Positions 36,592 to 48,698 of a stretch of DNA of 64,000 bases are shown here, one piece after another. Below the pieces are notes generated by a model. That model made no database searches. It had not been told where the DNA came from and was given only the letters and a program-made list of their open reading frames with translations. The translations under genes and the position numbers were made by a program. This DNA is from Streptomyces hygroscopicus (GTDB lineage: Bacteria > Actinomycetota > Actinomycetes > Streptomycetales > Streptomycetaceae), in the NCBI GenBank assembly GCA_002021875.1, contig CP018627.1, positions 5,642,001 through 5,706,000 on the forward strand, given 5' to 3'. Numbering within the stretch: position 1 is the stretch's first letter; each line of letters starts with the position of its first letter.

Positions 36592-38096
36592 TACGCGGTG
36601 ACGAGCCGCAACCGCGTCGTCACCCACGCCCCCGCCAGCGCCACCGCCGCCATCGCCACGTAGACCGCGCCGAAGGCGGCCGGCTGGTGGGAGGCCGTCG
36701 AGCCGGTGGCGGCGATATCGCCGCCACCGAAGGAGACGAAGAGGACACCGCTGAGGCCGACCAGCGTGATGTTGCCGAGCGCGTCGGAGACCTGGAGGGA
36801 GGCGGAGTTGCTGCCCGCGTCCTCCGGACGGGAGAGCTTCAGCAGCAGCACGCTCCCGCTGGAGATGGCCAGCCCCATCCCATAGCCGCCGATCACCCAG
36901 GCCACGGCCACGATCCAGGCCGGGACGGAGTCGATGAGGGCCAGGAGCACCGCGGCGATGGACACGGCGATCAGAAGCATGCCGAGACCCATCAGCCGTT
37001 CGCGGTGCGGCTCCAGGCGGGGCCGGCTCTGGGTGTACGAGCCCAGGGCCCAGGTGAGTCCGCCACCGGTGAGGGAGAGCCCGGCGGCGGTCGCGGACAG
37101 GTCGCGCTGGGTCACCAGCATCAGCGGAACGAAACTCTCCGCGCCCAGGAAGGACCCCGCCGCCACCCCGCGCAACAGGATCACCGACGGCAGTCCGCGG
37201 GCGGCGCGGAAGGTGCCCTCGGGGAGCAGCCGCAGTACACACGGGACGAGCAGGGCGAGACCGGCGGCGGCCGGGACGAGGGAGAGCCAGTTGAGGTCCT
37301 GGCCCGCGTACTGCAGCAGCCCGGCGCCGGCCGCGACGGCGAGCGCGAGGAGGATCCGGCGGCGGTTCATGCCCGCGGAGCGCTCGCTCGGGGGCAGGGC
37401 GCGCAGCGCGGGGAGCATCACCGCGAGCGGCGGCAGCACCAGCACCGGGATGGCCAGGAACACCCAGCGCCAGCCGACCTGTTCGGTGACGGTCCCGGCG
37501 GCGAGCGGGCCGACGATGACCGGCAGCACCCAGGCGGCGGAGAAGGACGCCAGCACGGCGGGCTGCAGCCGCTGCGGATAGGCGCGGCCGACCACCACAT
37601 ACAGCGCGACGATCACCAGCCCGCCGCCTATGCCCTGCACCGCGCGCCCGCCCACGAACATCCACATCCGCTGCGCCGAACCGGCCACCAGCAGCCCGGC
37701 GGCGAACGCCGCGATCCCGGTGAACAGCGGCGCCAGCGGCCCCTTGCGGTCGCACCACTCCCCCGACAGCGCCATCGCGAACAGGCTCGCGGTGAAGTAG
37801 GCGGAGAAGGCGTACGCGTAGAGCTCGACCCCGTCCAGCGCGCGGGCCGCGACCGGCATCGCGGTATTGACCGCGCTCGCCTCGAAGGCGATGAGGGAGA
37901 CGACGGTGACGATGCCGAGGGTGAGGGCGCGGTAGCGCCTCCCCAGTACGGTGTCGCCGCTGCCGCCGCCGCCCTCCAGGCCCAGGTCCAGGTCTCCGTC
38001 TTGCGGCTCGGGCGGGACGGGGGATGCCCGGGGCGGCAGGGGGGCGGCGCTGTCCGTGACGGCGGCGTCGGCGTCATGCGGGTCGCGAGGGGTCAT
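36591..38096 (-). CDS. MFS transporter (EmrB/DHA2-like)
   Basis: About 501 residues with a 45-residue acidic Pro-rich N-terminus (MTPRDPHDADAAVTDSAAPL) and 12-14 helices. The first segment VVSLIAFEASAVNTAMPVAA and motif A (GEWCDRKGPLAPLF) place it with drug-export MFS proteins. The start at 38096 avoids an implausible extension into upstream repeats. The substrate is unknown. Confidence 0.9.
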   Translation of the reverse strand: MTPRDPHDADAAVTDSAAPLPPRASPVPPEPQDGDLDLGLEGGGGSGDTVLGRRYRALTLGIVTVVSLIAFEASAVNTAMPVAARALDGVELYAYAFSAYFTASLFAMALSGEWCDRKGPLAPLFTGIAAFAAGLLVAGSAQRMWMFVGGRAVQGIGGGLVIVALYVVVGRAYPQRLQPAVLASFSAAWVLPVIVGPLAAGTVTEQVGWRWVFLAIPVLVLPPLAVMLPALRALPPSERSAGMNRRRILLALAVAAGAGLLQYAGQDLNWLSLVPAAAGLALLVPCVLRLLPEGTFRAARGLPSVILLRGVAAGSFLGAESFVPLMLVTQRDLSATAAGLSLTGGGLTWALGSYTQSRPRLEPHRERLMGLGMLLIAVSIAAVLLALIDSVPAWIVAVAWVIGGYGMGLAISSGSVLLLKLSRPEDAGSNSASLQVSDALGNITLVGLSGVLFVSFGGGDIAATGSTASHQPAAFGAVYVAMAAVALAGAWVTTRLRLVTA

Positions 38097-38400
38097 GGCG
38101 TCAGAGTAAGTGGCGTTCCGGGAGGTCACACCTGTCGCGGGACGGAGCCGCGCTCGGCCGTTGGCCCTAGGGCGCTCTGCCCACGACGCGGGCCCGGCCG
38201 AGCCCCGCCACCCTGGCCGCGCCCCCGGCACCCATGACTGCAGGCCGGGCCCTGGCCGTACCCCGCGACCCGGCGCCCCTGGCCGCGCGCCCGCAATCCT
38301 GGCCGTACCCCGGCCCTGGGACCGCGCGCCCGCTCCTGGTCGGCGCCCCGGCCCTGCGGGCCCTCGCCGCTCCTCGGCACCCCTGGCCGCGCCCCGCGCC
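38097..38400. other. Gene-free, GC-rich intergenic region
   Basis: 304 bp of degenerate repeats of the type ctggccgcgcccc / ctggccgtacccc between the MFS start and the YeiH gene end. No gene or RNA is seen. Confidence 0.5.
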
Positions 38401-39471
38401 TTACGTCGTGAGCAGCACCCCCGCGTACGACGCCCCCGCGATCACCACCCATGCGCACAGCCCCAGCGCCGCGACCCGGGCGCCGGTGCGGGTGAGTGAG
38501 GGGAGGTGGACGGCGCTGCCGAGGCCGAAGAGGGCGGCGGCGAGGAGGAGTTCCTGGGCCGTGGCGGCGGTGTCCAGCGCGGCGGTGGACAGGAGGTCCG
38601 TGCTGCGCAGGGCGGTCATCGTGAGAAAGCCGAGGACGAACAGCGGCACCAGCGGCGGCCGCCGCTTCGCCGCCTCGCTCGCCGCCGTCCCCTCGCCCGC
38701 CGCCGCCTTGGCGCGCTCCCGCGCCCGTACGGACGTCGCGAGCGCCGCGACCAGCGGGGCGAGCAGGGCCACCCGCACCAGCTTGACCAGCACCGCGTCG
38801 CCCAGCGTCGCCGGCCCGGCGGTCTGCGCGGTGGCCACGACCTGGCCCACGTCGTGCACGCTCGCGCCCACCCACCTGCCGAACGCCACGTCGTCCAGCC
38901 CCAAGGGGTGCTGAAGCAGCGGCAGGACGGCGATGGCGAGCGTGCCGCACAGCGTCACCAGCGCCACGGAGGTGGCCACATCGCGCTCATCGCTCTCCGA
39001 CACCTCGCTCACCGCGCCGATGGCGGAGGCCCCGCAGATCGAGTAGCCGGTCGCGATCAGCAGGGGCTGATCGCCGCGCAGCCCCATCCGGCGGCCGAGC
39101 CACCAGGTGCCGCAGAAGGTGGCCGCGACGACGCCCAGGACCATCGCCACGGTGGCCCAGCCGAGGCCCAGCACATCGTTCAGGCTGAGCTTGAGGCCGA
39201 GCAGCACGATGCCGAGGCGCATCAGCCGCTTCCCGGCGAAGGAGAGCCCGGCGCGGCAGACGCCCCGGACGAGTCCGCGCGCCCCCGGCAGATGGGCCGC
39301 GACGATGCCCAGCACGACGGCGGCGGTCAGCAGGGGTACGGCGGGGAGCAGCCGGTGGACGCCCCAGGCGGTCGCGACCCCGGCCGCGGCGAGCCCGAGC
39401 CCGTACGCGGTGGCGGGCGGCCGCCATCCGGCGGCCTGCCGCGCCCGGCCGGGCGCGGCGGTCAGCGTCAC
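38401..39471 (-). CDS. YeiH-family putative sulfate exporter
   Basis: About 356 residues from a GTG overlapping the dioxygenase stop by four bases. It has around ten helices, with the UPF0324/YeiH signatures LSFAGKRLMRLGIVLLGLKL and YSICGASAIGA, plus the conserved VGASVHDVGQVVA. YeiH proteins are linked to sulfite/sulfate or organosulfonate export. Coupling to a cysteine dioxygenase-like gene supports disposal of oxidised cysteine sulfur. Confidence 0.9.
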   Translation of the reverse strand: MTLTAAPGRARQAAGWRPPATAYGLGLAAAGVATAWGVHRLLPAVPLLTAAVVLGIVAAHLPGARGLVRGVCRAGLSFAGKRLMRLGIVLLGLKLSLNDVLGLGWATVAMVLGVVAATFCGTWWLGRRMGLRGDQPLLIATGYSICGASAIGAVSEVSESDERDVATSVALVTLCGTLAIAVLPLLQHPLGLDDVAFGRWVGASVHDVGQVVATAQTAGPATLGDAVLVKLVRVALLAPLVAALATSVRARERAKAAAGEGTAASEAAKRRPPLVPLFVLGFLTMTALRSTDLLSTAALDTAATAQELLLAAALFGLGSAVHLPSLTRTGARVAALGLCAWVVIAGASYAGVLLTT

Positions 39472-40091
39472 TGGCCGTCCGCCGTCGAAAGGCCGTGGGC
39501 CTCGTCCGCCGTCGAAAGGCCGTCGACCTCGTCCGCCGTCGGAAGGTCGTAGACCCGCCGGACGCTGCTGCCCAGGCGGGCGATGTCCGCCCCGTAGACA
39601 TGGATCGAGATCGCCTTCGTCCCGCAGGCGTTCCACACCCTGTGGATATCTCCGGGCGGCGCGAAACCGCACACCGCGCCCCGCGGGTTGACCACGTCCT
39701 CCACCGCGATCAGCCGCGAGCCCGGACCGTCGGGCACGAGGCGGTAGCGCCGCTCGTGCTCCTCGCCCTCATGGACGCCGGTCACACACCAGGACACATG
39801 GTCATGGATCGCCGTGCGCTGGCCGGGCAGCCACACCAACGCGACGATCGAGAAGCTGCCGTCGGGCTCGGCGTGCAGAACGTGCTGGCGGTAGCGGTCG
39901 GGGTCGCCCTCGCGCTGCCCCGGGGTGAGCAGATCGGCCGCGCCGAGGTGGGGCGCCAGCCGCTCGCCGACCAGATAGGCGGTCACATCGGGCGCCAGCC
40001 CCCGGTCGACGGCCTCGCGGACGTCGCCGACGAACTCGCCGAGGCGTGCCGTGAGAAGACGGGAGGACGGATACGCGGTCGGGGTGCTCAT
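39468..40091 (-). CDS. Cysteine dioxygenase-like cupin
   Basis: A 207-residue cupin of the cysteine dioxygenase family. The iron ligands are IHDHVSWC (His-x-His) and the later His in PPGDIHRVWN. Such enzymes oxidise cysteine to cysteine sulfinate, or related thiols. The last 27 residues are three repeats of a LSTADEAxG unit. Two GCTTATGG sites lie about 70-90 bp upstream. It is co-translated with the YeiH exporter. Confidence 0.9.
   Translation of the reverse strand: MSTPTAYPSSRLLTARLGEFVGDVREAVDRGLAPDVTAYLVGERLAPHLGAADLLTPGQREGDPDRYRQHVLHAEPDGSFSIVALVWLPGQRTAIHDHVSWCVTGVHEGEEHERRYRLVPDGPGSRLIAVEDVVNPRGAVCGFAPPGDIHRVWNACGTKAISIHVYGADIARLGSSVRRVYDLPTADEVDGLSTADEAHGLSTADGQ
39477..39557 (-). 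repeat. 27-bp tandem repeat, three units, in the dioxygenase tail
   Basis: Units at 39477, 39504 and 39531 with the core gtccgccgtcgaaaggccgt. It is in frame, so it lengthens the protein tail by nine residues per unit. Confidence 0.85.
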
Positions 40092-40158
40092 GGTGGCAGC
40101 GTCCTGCCGCCCGCTCCATCACGTCCAACGACAGGTTGTTGAGCCGTCTCCAAGATCT

Positions 40159-40179
40159 GCTTATGGATGGCGCTTATGG
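40159..40179. promoter_or_regulatory. GCTTATGG repeats upstream of the dioxygenase-YeiH operon
   Basis: GCTTATGG occurs at 40159-40166 and 40172-40179, between the dioxygenase start and the LysR gene end. The reverse complement CCATAAGC lies at 41141-41148 upstream of the LysR gene. Three sites at two promoters flanking one regulator suggest its binding motif. Confidence 0.5.
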
Positions 40180-40204
40180 ACAGGCGGTCAGCGCACGGCC
40201 GGGC

Positions 40205-41110
40205 TCAGCATCCGACCCGGTTCCCCGCCACTGTCTTCAGCTCCTCCAGCACCCGCGCGGTGGCCGGTATCTCCAGATGTTCGCGCAGCACATACGCCGA
40301 GACATGGCGGCGCGAGGCGGGGTCCAGGGCGCGCCCGGTGACCTTCTGATGGCACAGGAACGAGAGCACCAGCCCCGGCATCATCGCCACGCCGAGCCCG
40401 GCCGCGACCATGCTCTGCACCACCAGATTGTCGTCGGTGGTGAAGGCGATGTCCGGGGCGAAGCCCTGCTCCGCGCATTCGTGCAGGAAGTTGGCGCGGC
40501 ACCGCAGGCACCCGGCGATCCAGCGCTCCTCGCTCAGCTCCGCCAGCTTGACCGCCCGCCGTCTGGCCAGCGGATGCCCGGTCGGCAGCAGCACCGTGAG
40601 CTGGTCCTCCAGCAGCGGGATCTCCACCAGCTCGGCGGGGGTCTCCTCGCGCAGCCCGGGATAGGTGAAGGCGAGCGTGATGTCGCACTCCCCGCGCACC
40701 ACCCGCCCCATCGAGTCCGGCGGCTCGCCCTCCAGCAGCTCCACCCGCACCCCCGGATGGGCGGCGGCGAGCCGGGCCATGGCCTCGGGGATGAGGGTCG
40801 CGTTGGCGCTGGGGAAGGCGCAGACCCGCACTCGGCCCGAGCGCAGCCGGGTGATGGCGTTCATCTGCTGCTGGGCGGTGGAGATGCTGGTCAGGATGGT
40901 GTCGGCGTGACGGGCGAGGGTCTCCCCCGCCTCGGTCAGCCGCATCCCGCGGCCGACCCGGATGAACAGTGGACTGCCGACGGCCCGTTCCAGCGCCTTC
41001 ATCTGCTGGGTGATGGCCGGCTGGGTGTAGCCGAGCGCGCGGGCGGCTCCGGAGTAGGAGCCGGAGCGGACCACCTCGTGGAACGTCTTGACGTGCCGGG
41101 AATCGAACAC
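40205..41110 (-). CDS. LysR-family regulator
   Basis: About 301 residues, GTG start at 41110 (VFDSRHVKTFHEVVRSGSYS). The HTH is SGAARALGYTQPAITQQMKA, followed by the effector domain (SGRVRVCAFPSANATLIPEA; VELLEGEPPDSMGRVVRGEC). It lies between the dioxygenase-YeiH operon (same strand, downstream) and a divergent hydrolase. It is a likely regulator of one or both; shared GCTTATGG sites favour the dioxygenase operon. Confidence 0.9.
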   Translation of the reverse strand: MFDSRHVKTFHEVVRSGSYSGAARALGYTQPAITQQMKALERAVGSPLFIRVGRGMRLTEAGETLARHADTILTSISTAQQQMNAITRLRSGRVRVCAFPSANATLIPEAMARLAAAHPGVRVELLEGEPPDSMGRVVRGECDITLAFTYPGLREETPAELVEIPLLEDQLTVLLPTGHPLARRRAVKLAELSEERWIAGCLRCRANFLHECAEQGFAPDIAFTTDDNLVVQSMVAAGLGVAMMPGLVLSFLCHQKVTGRALDPASRRHVSAYVLREHLEIPATARVLEELKTVAGNRVGC

Positions 41111-41140
41111 ATTCGCATCATACGGAGAAGCGGACGGAAA

Positions 41141-41148
41141 CCATAAGC
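41141..41148. promoter_or_regulatory. CCATAAGC site in the LysR/hydrolase divergent region
   Basis: Inverted copy of GCTTATGG, 31 bp upstream of the LysR start, in the AT-richer 180-bp divergent region (41111-41290). It is probably autoregulatory. Confidence 0.45.
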
Positions 41149-41290
41149 GTAATTTGGGTTCGCACAAGATCACCCCAACCGAAGCTTTTGCGTCACGCGG
41201 ACCGCCGCCCACGGCCCATGCGCCACACCCGGCACACCACGCCCCCGGGCAAGCACGGTCAAGATGACGATGCTGGGGCAAGCTGACTCC

Positions 41291-42166
41291 ATGCCGCACT
41301 ACACCTCGTACGACGGAACCGAGCTGGCCTACCGCGTCCTGGAGGCCCGGGACGGCTCAGCGGGGCCGCCGCTGATCTGCCTGGCGGGCGGGCCGGGGCG
41401 CAGCGCCGCGTATCTGGGCGACCTCGGCGGACTGAACGCCCATCACACCCTCGTCATCCCCGACAGCCGCGGCACCGGGGACTCCCCGCCCGCCGTCGAC
41501 CCCAGTGGCTACGCCTTCCCGGGGCTCGCCGAGGACCTCGAGGCGCTCCGCCGCCATCTGGACCTCGCCCGCTTCCCGCTGCTCGCCCATGACGCGGCCG
41601 CCGCGACGGCCCAGGCGTACGCGGCCGCCCACCCCGAGCGGCTCGGCCGGCTGATCGTGGTCTGCCCGGGCGCGCGGCTGCAGGGCGAACTCCCCGAGGA
41701 CGCCCGGGAGATCTTCGAGTCCCGCTCCGACGAGCCCTGGTGGCAGGAGGCGTATACGGCGGTCCGGCTACTGCCCGACACCACCGACCTCGCCGAGGTG
41801 CGCAGGCTGCTGCTGCAGGCCGCCCCCATGGCGTACGGCCGCTGGGAGGAACCCCAGCGGGCGCACGCCGAGAGCGAGGGCGAGCAGCTCGGGCCGGTAC
41901 CGCGGGCCGGATTCTGGCAGGGCGTCGACGAGGCGGGGCGGCGCGCGGTGCTGGCCCGGCTGCGCGAGGTGCCGTGCCCGGTGCTGGCGATCACCGGCGA
42001 CCGGGACGCGGTGACCGGGATGCGAGCCGGGGAGCTGGTCGCCGAGTCCTTCCCGGACGGGCAGGTGCGGCCCCTGCCCGGGGTGGGCCACTATCCGTGG
42101 GTCGACGACCCGGATCTCTTCCGCCAGGTGGTCGAGGACTTCCTGGCGGATCGCCCCGCGCCGTGA
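41291..42166 (+). CDS. Alpha/beta hydrolase with Asp at the nucleophile elbow
   Basis: About 291 residues. The oxyanion loop is LAGGPGRSAAYLG. The nucleophile-elbow segment reads LLAHDAAAATAQAYAAAHPE, putting Asp101 where most relatives have Ser (GHSxG). An acid (TGDRDAV) and a His (PGVGHYPWVDDP) are present. An Asp nucleophile is normal in epoxide hydrolases and haloalkane dehalogenases, but the flanking Gly residues are lost here. The product is uncertain. It is divergent from the LysR gene. Confidence 0.85.
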   Translation: MPHYTSYDGTELAYRVLEARDGSAGPPLICLAGGPGRSAAYLGDLGGLNAHHTLVIPDSRGTGDSPPAVDPSGYAFPGLAEDLEALRRHLDLARFPLLAHDAAAATAQAYAAAHPERLGRLIVVCPGARLQGELPEDAREIFESRSDEPWWQEAYTAVRLLPDTTDLAEVRRLLLQAAPMAYGRWEEPQRAHAESEGEQLGPVPRAGFWQGVDEAGRRAVLARLREVPCPVLAITGDRDAVTGMRAGELVAESFPDGQVRPLPGVGHYPWVDDPDLFRQVVEDFLADRPAP

Positions 42167-42184
42167 GCCGGGGCCCGGCCGCCC

Positions 42185-42296
42185 CCGAGCGGGCGTACCC
42201 GAGCGGGCGTACCCGAGCGGGCGTACCCGAGCGGGCGTACCCGAGCGGGCGTACCCGAGCGGGCGTACCCGGGCGGGCGTACCCGGGCGGGCGTAC
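42185..42296. repeat. 14-bp tandem repeat, eight units
   Basis: The unit CCGAGCGGGCGTAC is repeated six times, then CCGGGCGGGCGTAC twice, between the hydrolase stop and the tRNA gene. It has no spacers and no coding role. It is a likely variable minisatellite. Confidence 0.93.
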
Positions 42297-42397
42297 CCGG
42301 CGGCCATGAACGCAGTGTGTCAGTCGTATGGCAGCCCCCGTCTCGGCGTTGTGCCCGCCCCACCCCCGTCCTATCGTCGGGAACAGAGCACGACATC

Positions 42398-42472
42398 GGC
42401 CGTGTGCCCGAGTGGTTGAGGGGCTCGACTGCAAATCGAGTTACGTGGGTTCGATTCCCGCCACGGCCTCCA
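42398..42472 (+). tRNA. tRNA-Cys (GCA)
   Basis: A full cloverleaf can be drawn: acceptor GGCCGTG/CACGGCC, D-arm CCC/GGG, anticodon stem CTCGA/TCGAG with loop CTGCAAA (anticodon GCA), T-arm GTGGG/CCCGC with TTCGATT loop, discriminator T, and an encoded CCA (42470-42472). U73 and GCA are identity elements for cysteine. The 3' 38 bp are duplicated at 43952-43989, showing use as an integration site. Confidence 0.95.
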
Positions 42473-42641
42473 GTTCTGAACGGGGTAAGTGCAGGGACAG
42501 CGCCATTGCGGGGTGCCCCCTTGGTCCTGTCCGTCTCACTTCTCCATCGGGAAGCCAGTTGGCGCTCCAGTTGGCCAGTCCCGTGCTCAGGCGCCCGTGT
42601 TGTCCGAACAGCGCGCACCGCCGCGGAGGTGGCGGGCCGGG

Positions 42642-43799
42642 TCACAGGTGCTCGATGACCAGGGCGGTGTCGTCGGTGACTCCGCCGGGCGGGAGCAGGT
42701 CGGCCAGCAGGGCGTCGGCGAGAGCTTCGGGGTCGGCTGCCTGGTGGCGAACCAGGGAATCGGCGAGCCGCGCGAGGCCCGTGTCGATGTCTTCGCTGCG
42801 GCGTTCGATCAGGCCGTCGGTGTACAGCGCGAGGACGGCGCCCTCGGTGAAGGGCGCGGTGGCCTGGGGCCGGGAGGCGTGTTCAGGGCGGGCGCCGAGT
42901 GGCGGGTCGGTGGCCCGGTCCAGGAACTCCACGGTGCCGTCCCTCCGCAGGAGGGCCGGTGGAGGGTGGCCGGCGCTGCTGTAGGTGACGGTGTGGGTGC
43001 CCCAGTCGACGAACGTCGTGGCCACTGTGGTGTTCTCAGCACCGGCGATGGAGCGGGCGTACAGCCCGAGGACTTCCAGGGCCCTGTCGGGACCGTCGGC
43101 CGCGCGGCAGGCGGCGCTGAGCGCGCTGCGCAGTTGTCCCATGACTTTGGCCGCGGACAGACCGTGGCCGACAACGTCGCCGACGGCGATCGCGATGCGG
43201 TCGCCGGGCAGGTCGACCAGGTCGTACCAATCGCCGCAGACGTGCAACGTGTCGACAGCGGGCCGGTAGCGTACGGCCGCCTGGTGGCGCCCGACCGGGC
43301 AGGAAACGGGCAGCATGGCCTCTTGCAGGCTCAGCGCGACTTCGCGGGCGCGGATGAGTTCGGTGACCTCCTCCACCCGATGCAGCAGCAGCGCCACCCG
43401 CCCATCCGGACCGAAGACGGGAACGTTGGTCCAGGTCCAGTACCGCTCCTCCCGTACCCCGGGCCGGTCAGGGTTCTCCACGTCGGCCCGCTGCAGCGCC
43501 AGGATGTCGCGCTCACCGGTTTCCGCCACCCGGAGCAGTGACGCCTGAATGTTGGGCACGACGGCCGCGGCAGGGTCGTCCGGGTTGTCGCGGAAGTCGT
43601 CGGGCAGGTAGCTGCCGATGACCTGCTCGCGGGTGCGGCCCAAGGTGCGCAGGAACTCCGCGTTCACGTCCGCGTAGATCAGCCGCGGGGTCAGCAGTGC
43701 CACCGCCCCGGGAAGGGCCTGGAACACCGCCGCGTAGTCGGTCTCCGCTTCCGCCACGTCTTTTCCCGCCTTGGCGCCACCCCTGGTGTCTGTCTCCAC
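42642..43799 (-). CDS. PAS-domain PP2C (SpoIIE-type) serine phosphatase
   Basis: About 385 residues, GTG start at 43799. A PAS domain (DYAAVFQALPGAVALLTPRL; GREQVIG-like GRTREQVIGSYLP) precedes a SpoIIE/RsbU phosphatase domain with metal-binding Asp motifs GDWYDLVDL, VGDVVGHGLSAA, LYTDGLIER and TDDTALVIE. Such proteins dephosphorylate anti-anti-sigma factors in partner-switch signalling. It is the only gene inside the tRNA-Cys direct repeats, so it is a likely transferred cargo. Confidence 0.92.
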   Translation of the reverse strand: METDTRGGAKAGKDVAEAETDYAAVFQALPGAVALLTPRLIYADVNAEFLRTLGRTREQVIGSYLPDDFRDNPDDPAAAVVPNIQASLLRVAETGERDILALQRADVENPDRPGVREERYWTWTNVPVFGPDGRVALLLHRVEEVTELIRAREVALSLQEAMLPVSCPVGRHQAAVRYRPAVDTLHVCGDWYDLVDLPGDRIAIAVGDVVGHGLSAAKVMGQLRSALSAACRAADGPDRALEVLGLYARSIAGAENTTVATTFVDWGTHTVTYSSAGHPPPALLRRDGTVEFLDRATDPPLGARPEHASRPQATAPFTEGAVLALYTDGLIERRSEDIDTGLARLADSLVRHQAADPEALADALLADLLPPGGVTDDTALVIEHL

Positions 43800-43951
43800 G
43801 GTACTCCTGCGGCGGGGCCGGGCAGGTCGCACGGGGCGGCGGCCGGCGGGGAGGGCCGAGGAAGTCCGTTCGTCGCCCTCGGGAAGGCATGCCGGGCCGT
43901 GGACGCAAACCGGCTCGCCAAGAACTCTCGGACTCGCCGGCCGAAGCGCTC

Positions 43952-43989
43952 AATCGAGTTACGTGGGTTCGATTCCCGCCACGGCCTCC
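43952..43989. repeat. Right att-like copy of the tRNA-Cys 3' end
   Basis: 38 bp identical to 42434-42471. It lacks the 5' half of the tRNA, so it is not a functional gene. Confidence 0.93.
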
Positions 43990-44309
43990 GCACACCTTGC
44001 GCGGGCGCCCTCATGGGCGTCCGCGCAATGCGTTGCCGCTCGGTGAACTCTCGGACATGCTCTGGACACACGCGCCCTCCTGACGCATGCTCATCCACGC
44101 CATCCAGCCGTCTCGGCACCGGGATACCCCAGGTAAATCCCTAGGGCTTCGGCGATTTTCACACTCTCGCCACCGAACGGTCTCCTGACCCCCTCACTGA
44201 GTGCAATTGCGTCTCATAGGGTCAGTGTGGTGCCTGCGGCCGCGTGGAAAACGACTCCCGGTCGACAGGCACCTTTTTCGACCGTGGTTCCATCCTCAAT
44301 GGGGGAAAT
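43990..44309. other. Intergenic region between islet and NRPS
   Basis: 320 bp. It includes the small inverted repeat gcgggcgccc/gggcgtccgc at 43999-44022, then AT-richer DNA near 44140-44235 that probably contains the NRPS promoter. No iron-box-like motif is seen. A GGGGGA ribosome site lies at 44301. Confidence 0.45.
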
Positions 44310-48395
<4,086 letters not shown>

Positions 48396-48432
48396 GCACG
48401 GAAGCCGAGCCCGAAAGCCGGGCACGGAAAAC

Positions 48433-48458
48433 GGGCGCCCCGCGACGACGGGGCGCCC
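48433..48458 (+). terminator. Terminator after the NRPS
   Basis: Perfect 9-bp arms GGGCGCCCC/GGGGCGCCC with an 8-nt loop, 38 bp past the stop. Confidence 0.8.
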
Positions 48459-48465
48459 ACGGCCT

Positions 48466-48531
48466 ACGCCTTACGGACGCGTCGGCTACGTACGGCCGAC
48501 GCCTTATGGACGCGTCGGCTACGTACAGTTG
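48466..48531. repeat. 33-bp tandem repeat, two units
   Basis: Units at 48466 and 48499, core acgcgtcggctacgtac. It sits between the NRPS terminator and the xanthine-dehydrogenase scar. Confidence 0.85.
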
Positions 48532-48634
48532 ACGACCGCCGCCTGGGGGCGGATCGGGAGGCGGTTGACCGGACGGCCGGTGGTCCGGGTGCCGGACCAC
48601 ACCACGCGAGGTGCGCAGGTTCTCTGTGAGCGCC
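48529..48634 (-). pseudogene. Scar copy of the molybdenum-subunit gene 3' end
   Basis: 48529-48583 equals 50587-50641 and 48584-48634 equals 50803-50853, with three mismatches in 106 bp; the 161 bp between are absent, with GG microhomology at the joint. It is therefore a recent, internally deleted copy of the C-terminal coding region of the xanthine-dehydrogenase-like gene 2 kb away, in the same orientation. Confidence 0.88.
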
Positions 48635-48698
48635 TTCGAATGTGGCGAAGGAGATGAGCTCCCGGCGAGGAGGCACGTAGTTGGAAGGAAGGCTCGCC

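Larger units (their letters stand above)
42434..43989. mobile_element. Integrase-less islet in tRNA-Cys
   Basis: The last 38 bp of the tRNA region (42434-42471: aatcgagttacgtgggttcg...) recur exactly at 43952-43989. Such att-like direct repeats arise when a tyrosine recombinase inserts DNA in a tRNA 3' end. The 1.5 kb between holds one gene (PAS-PP2C phosphatase) and no integrase, excisionase or replication gene. It is probably the remnant of a larger element, or a minimal passenger islet moved in trans. Confidence 0.75.

Noticed and set aside
42185..42296. Possible CRISPR array
   Set aside because: Units are 14 bp and directly abutting, with no spacers and no cas genes.
43937..43993. Second tRNA-Cys gene
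   Set aside because: Only the 3' half is present; no acceptor 5' strand, D-arm or complete anticodon stem.
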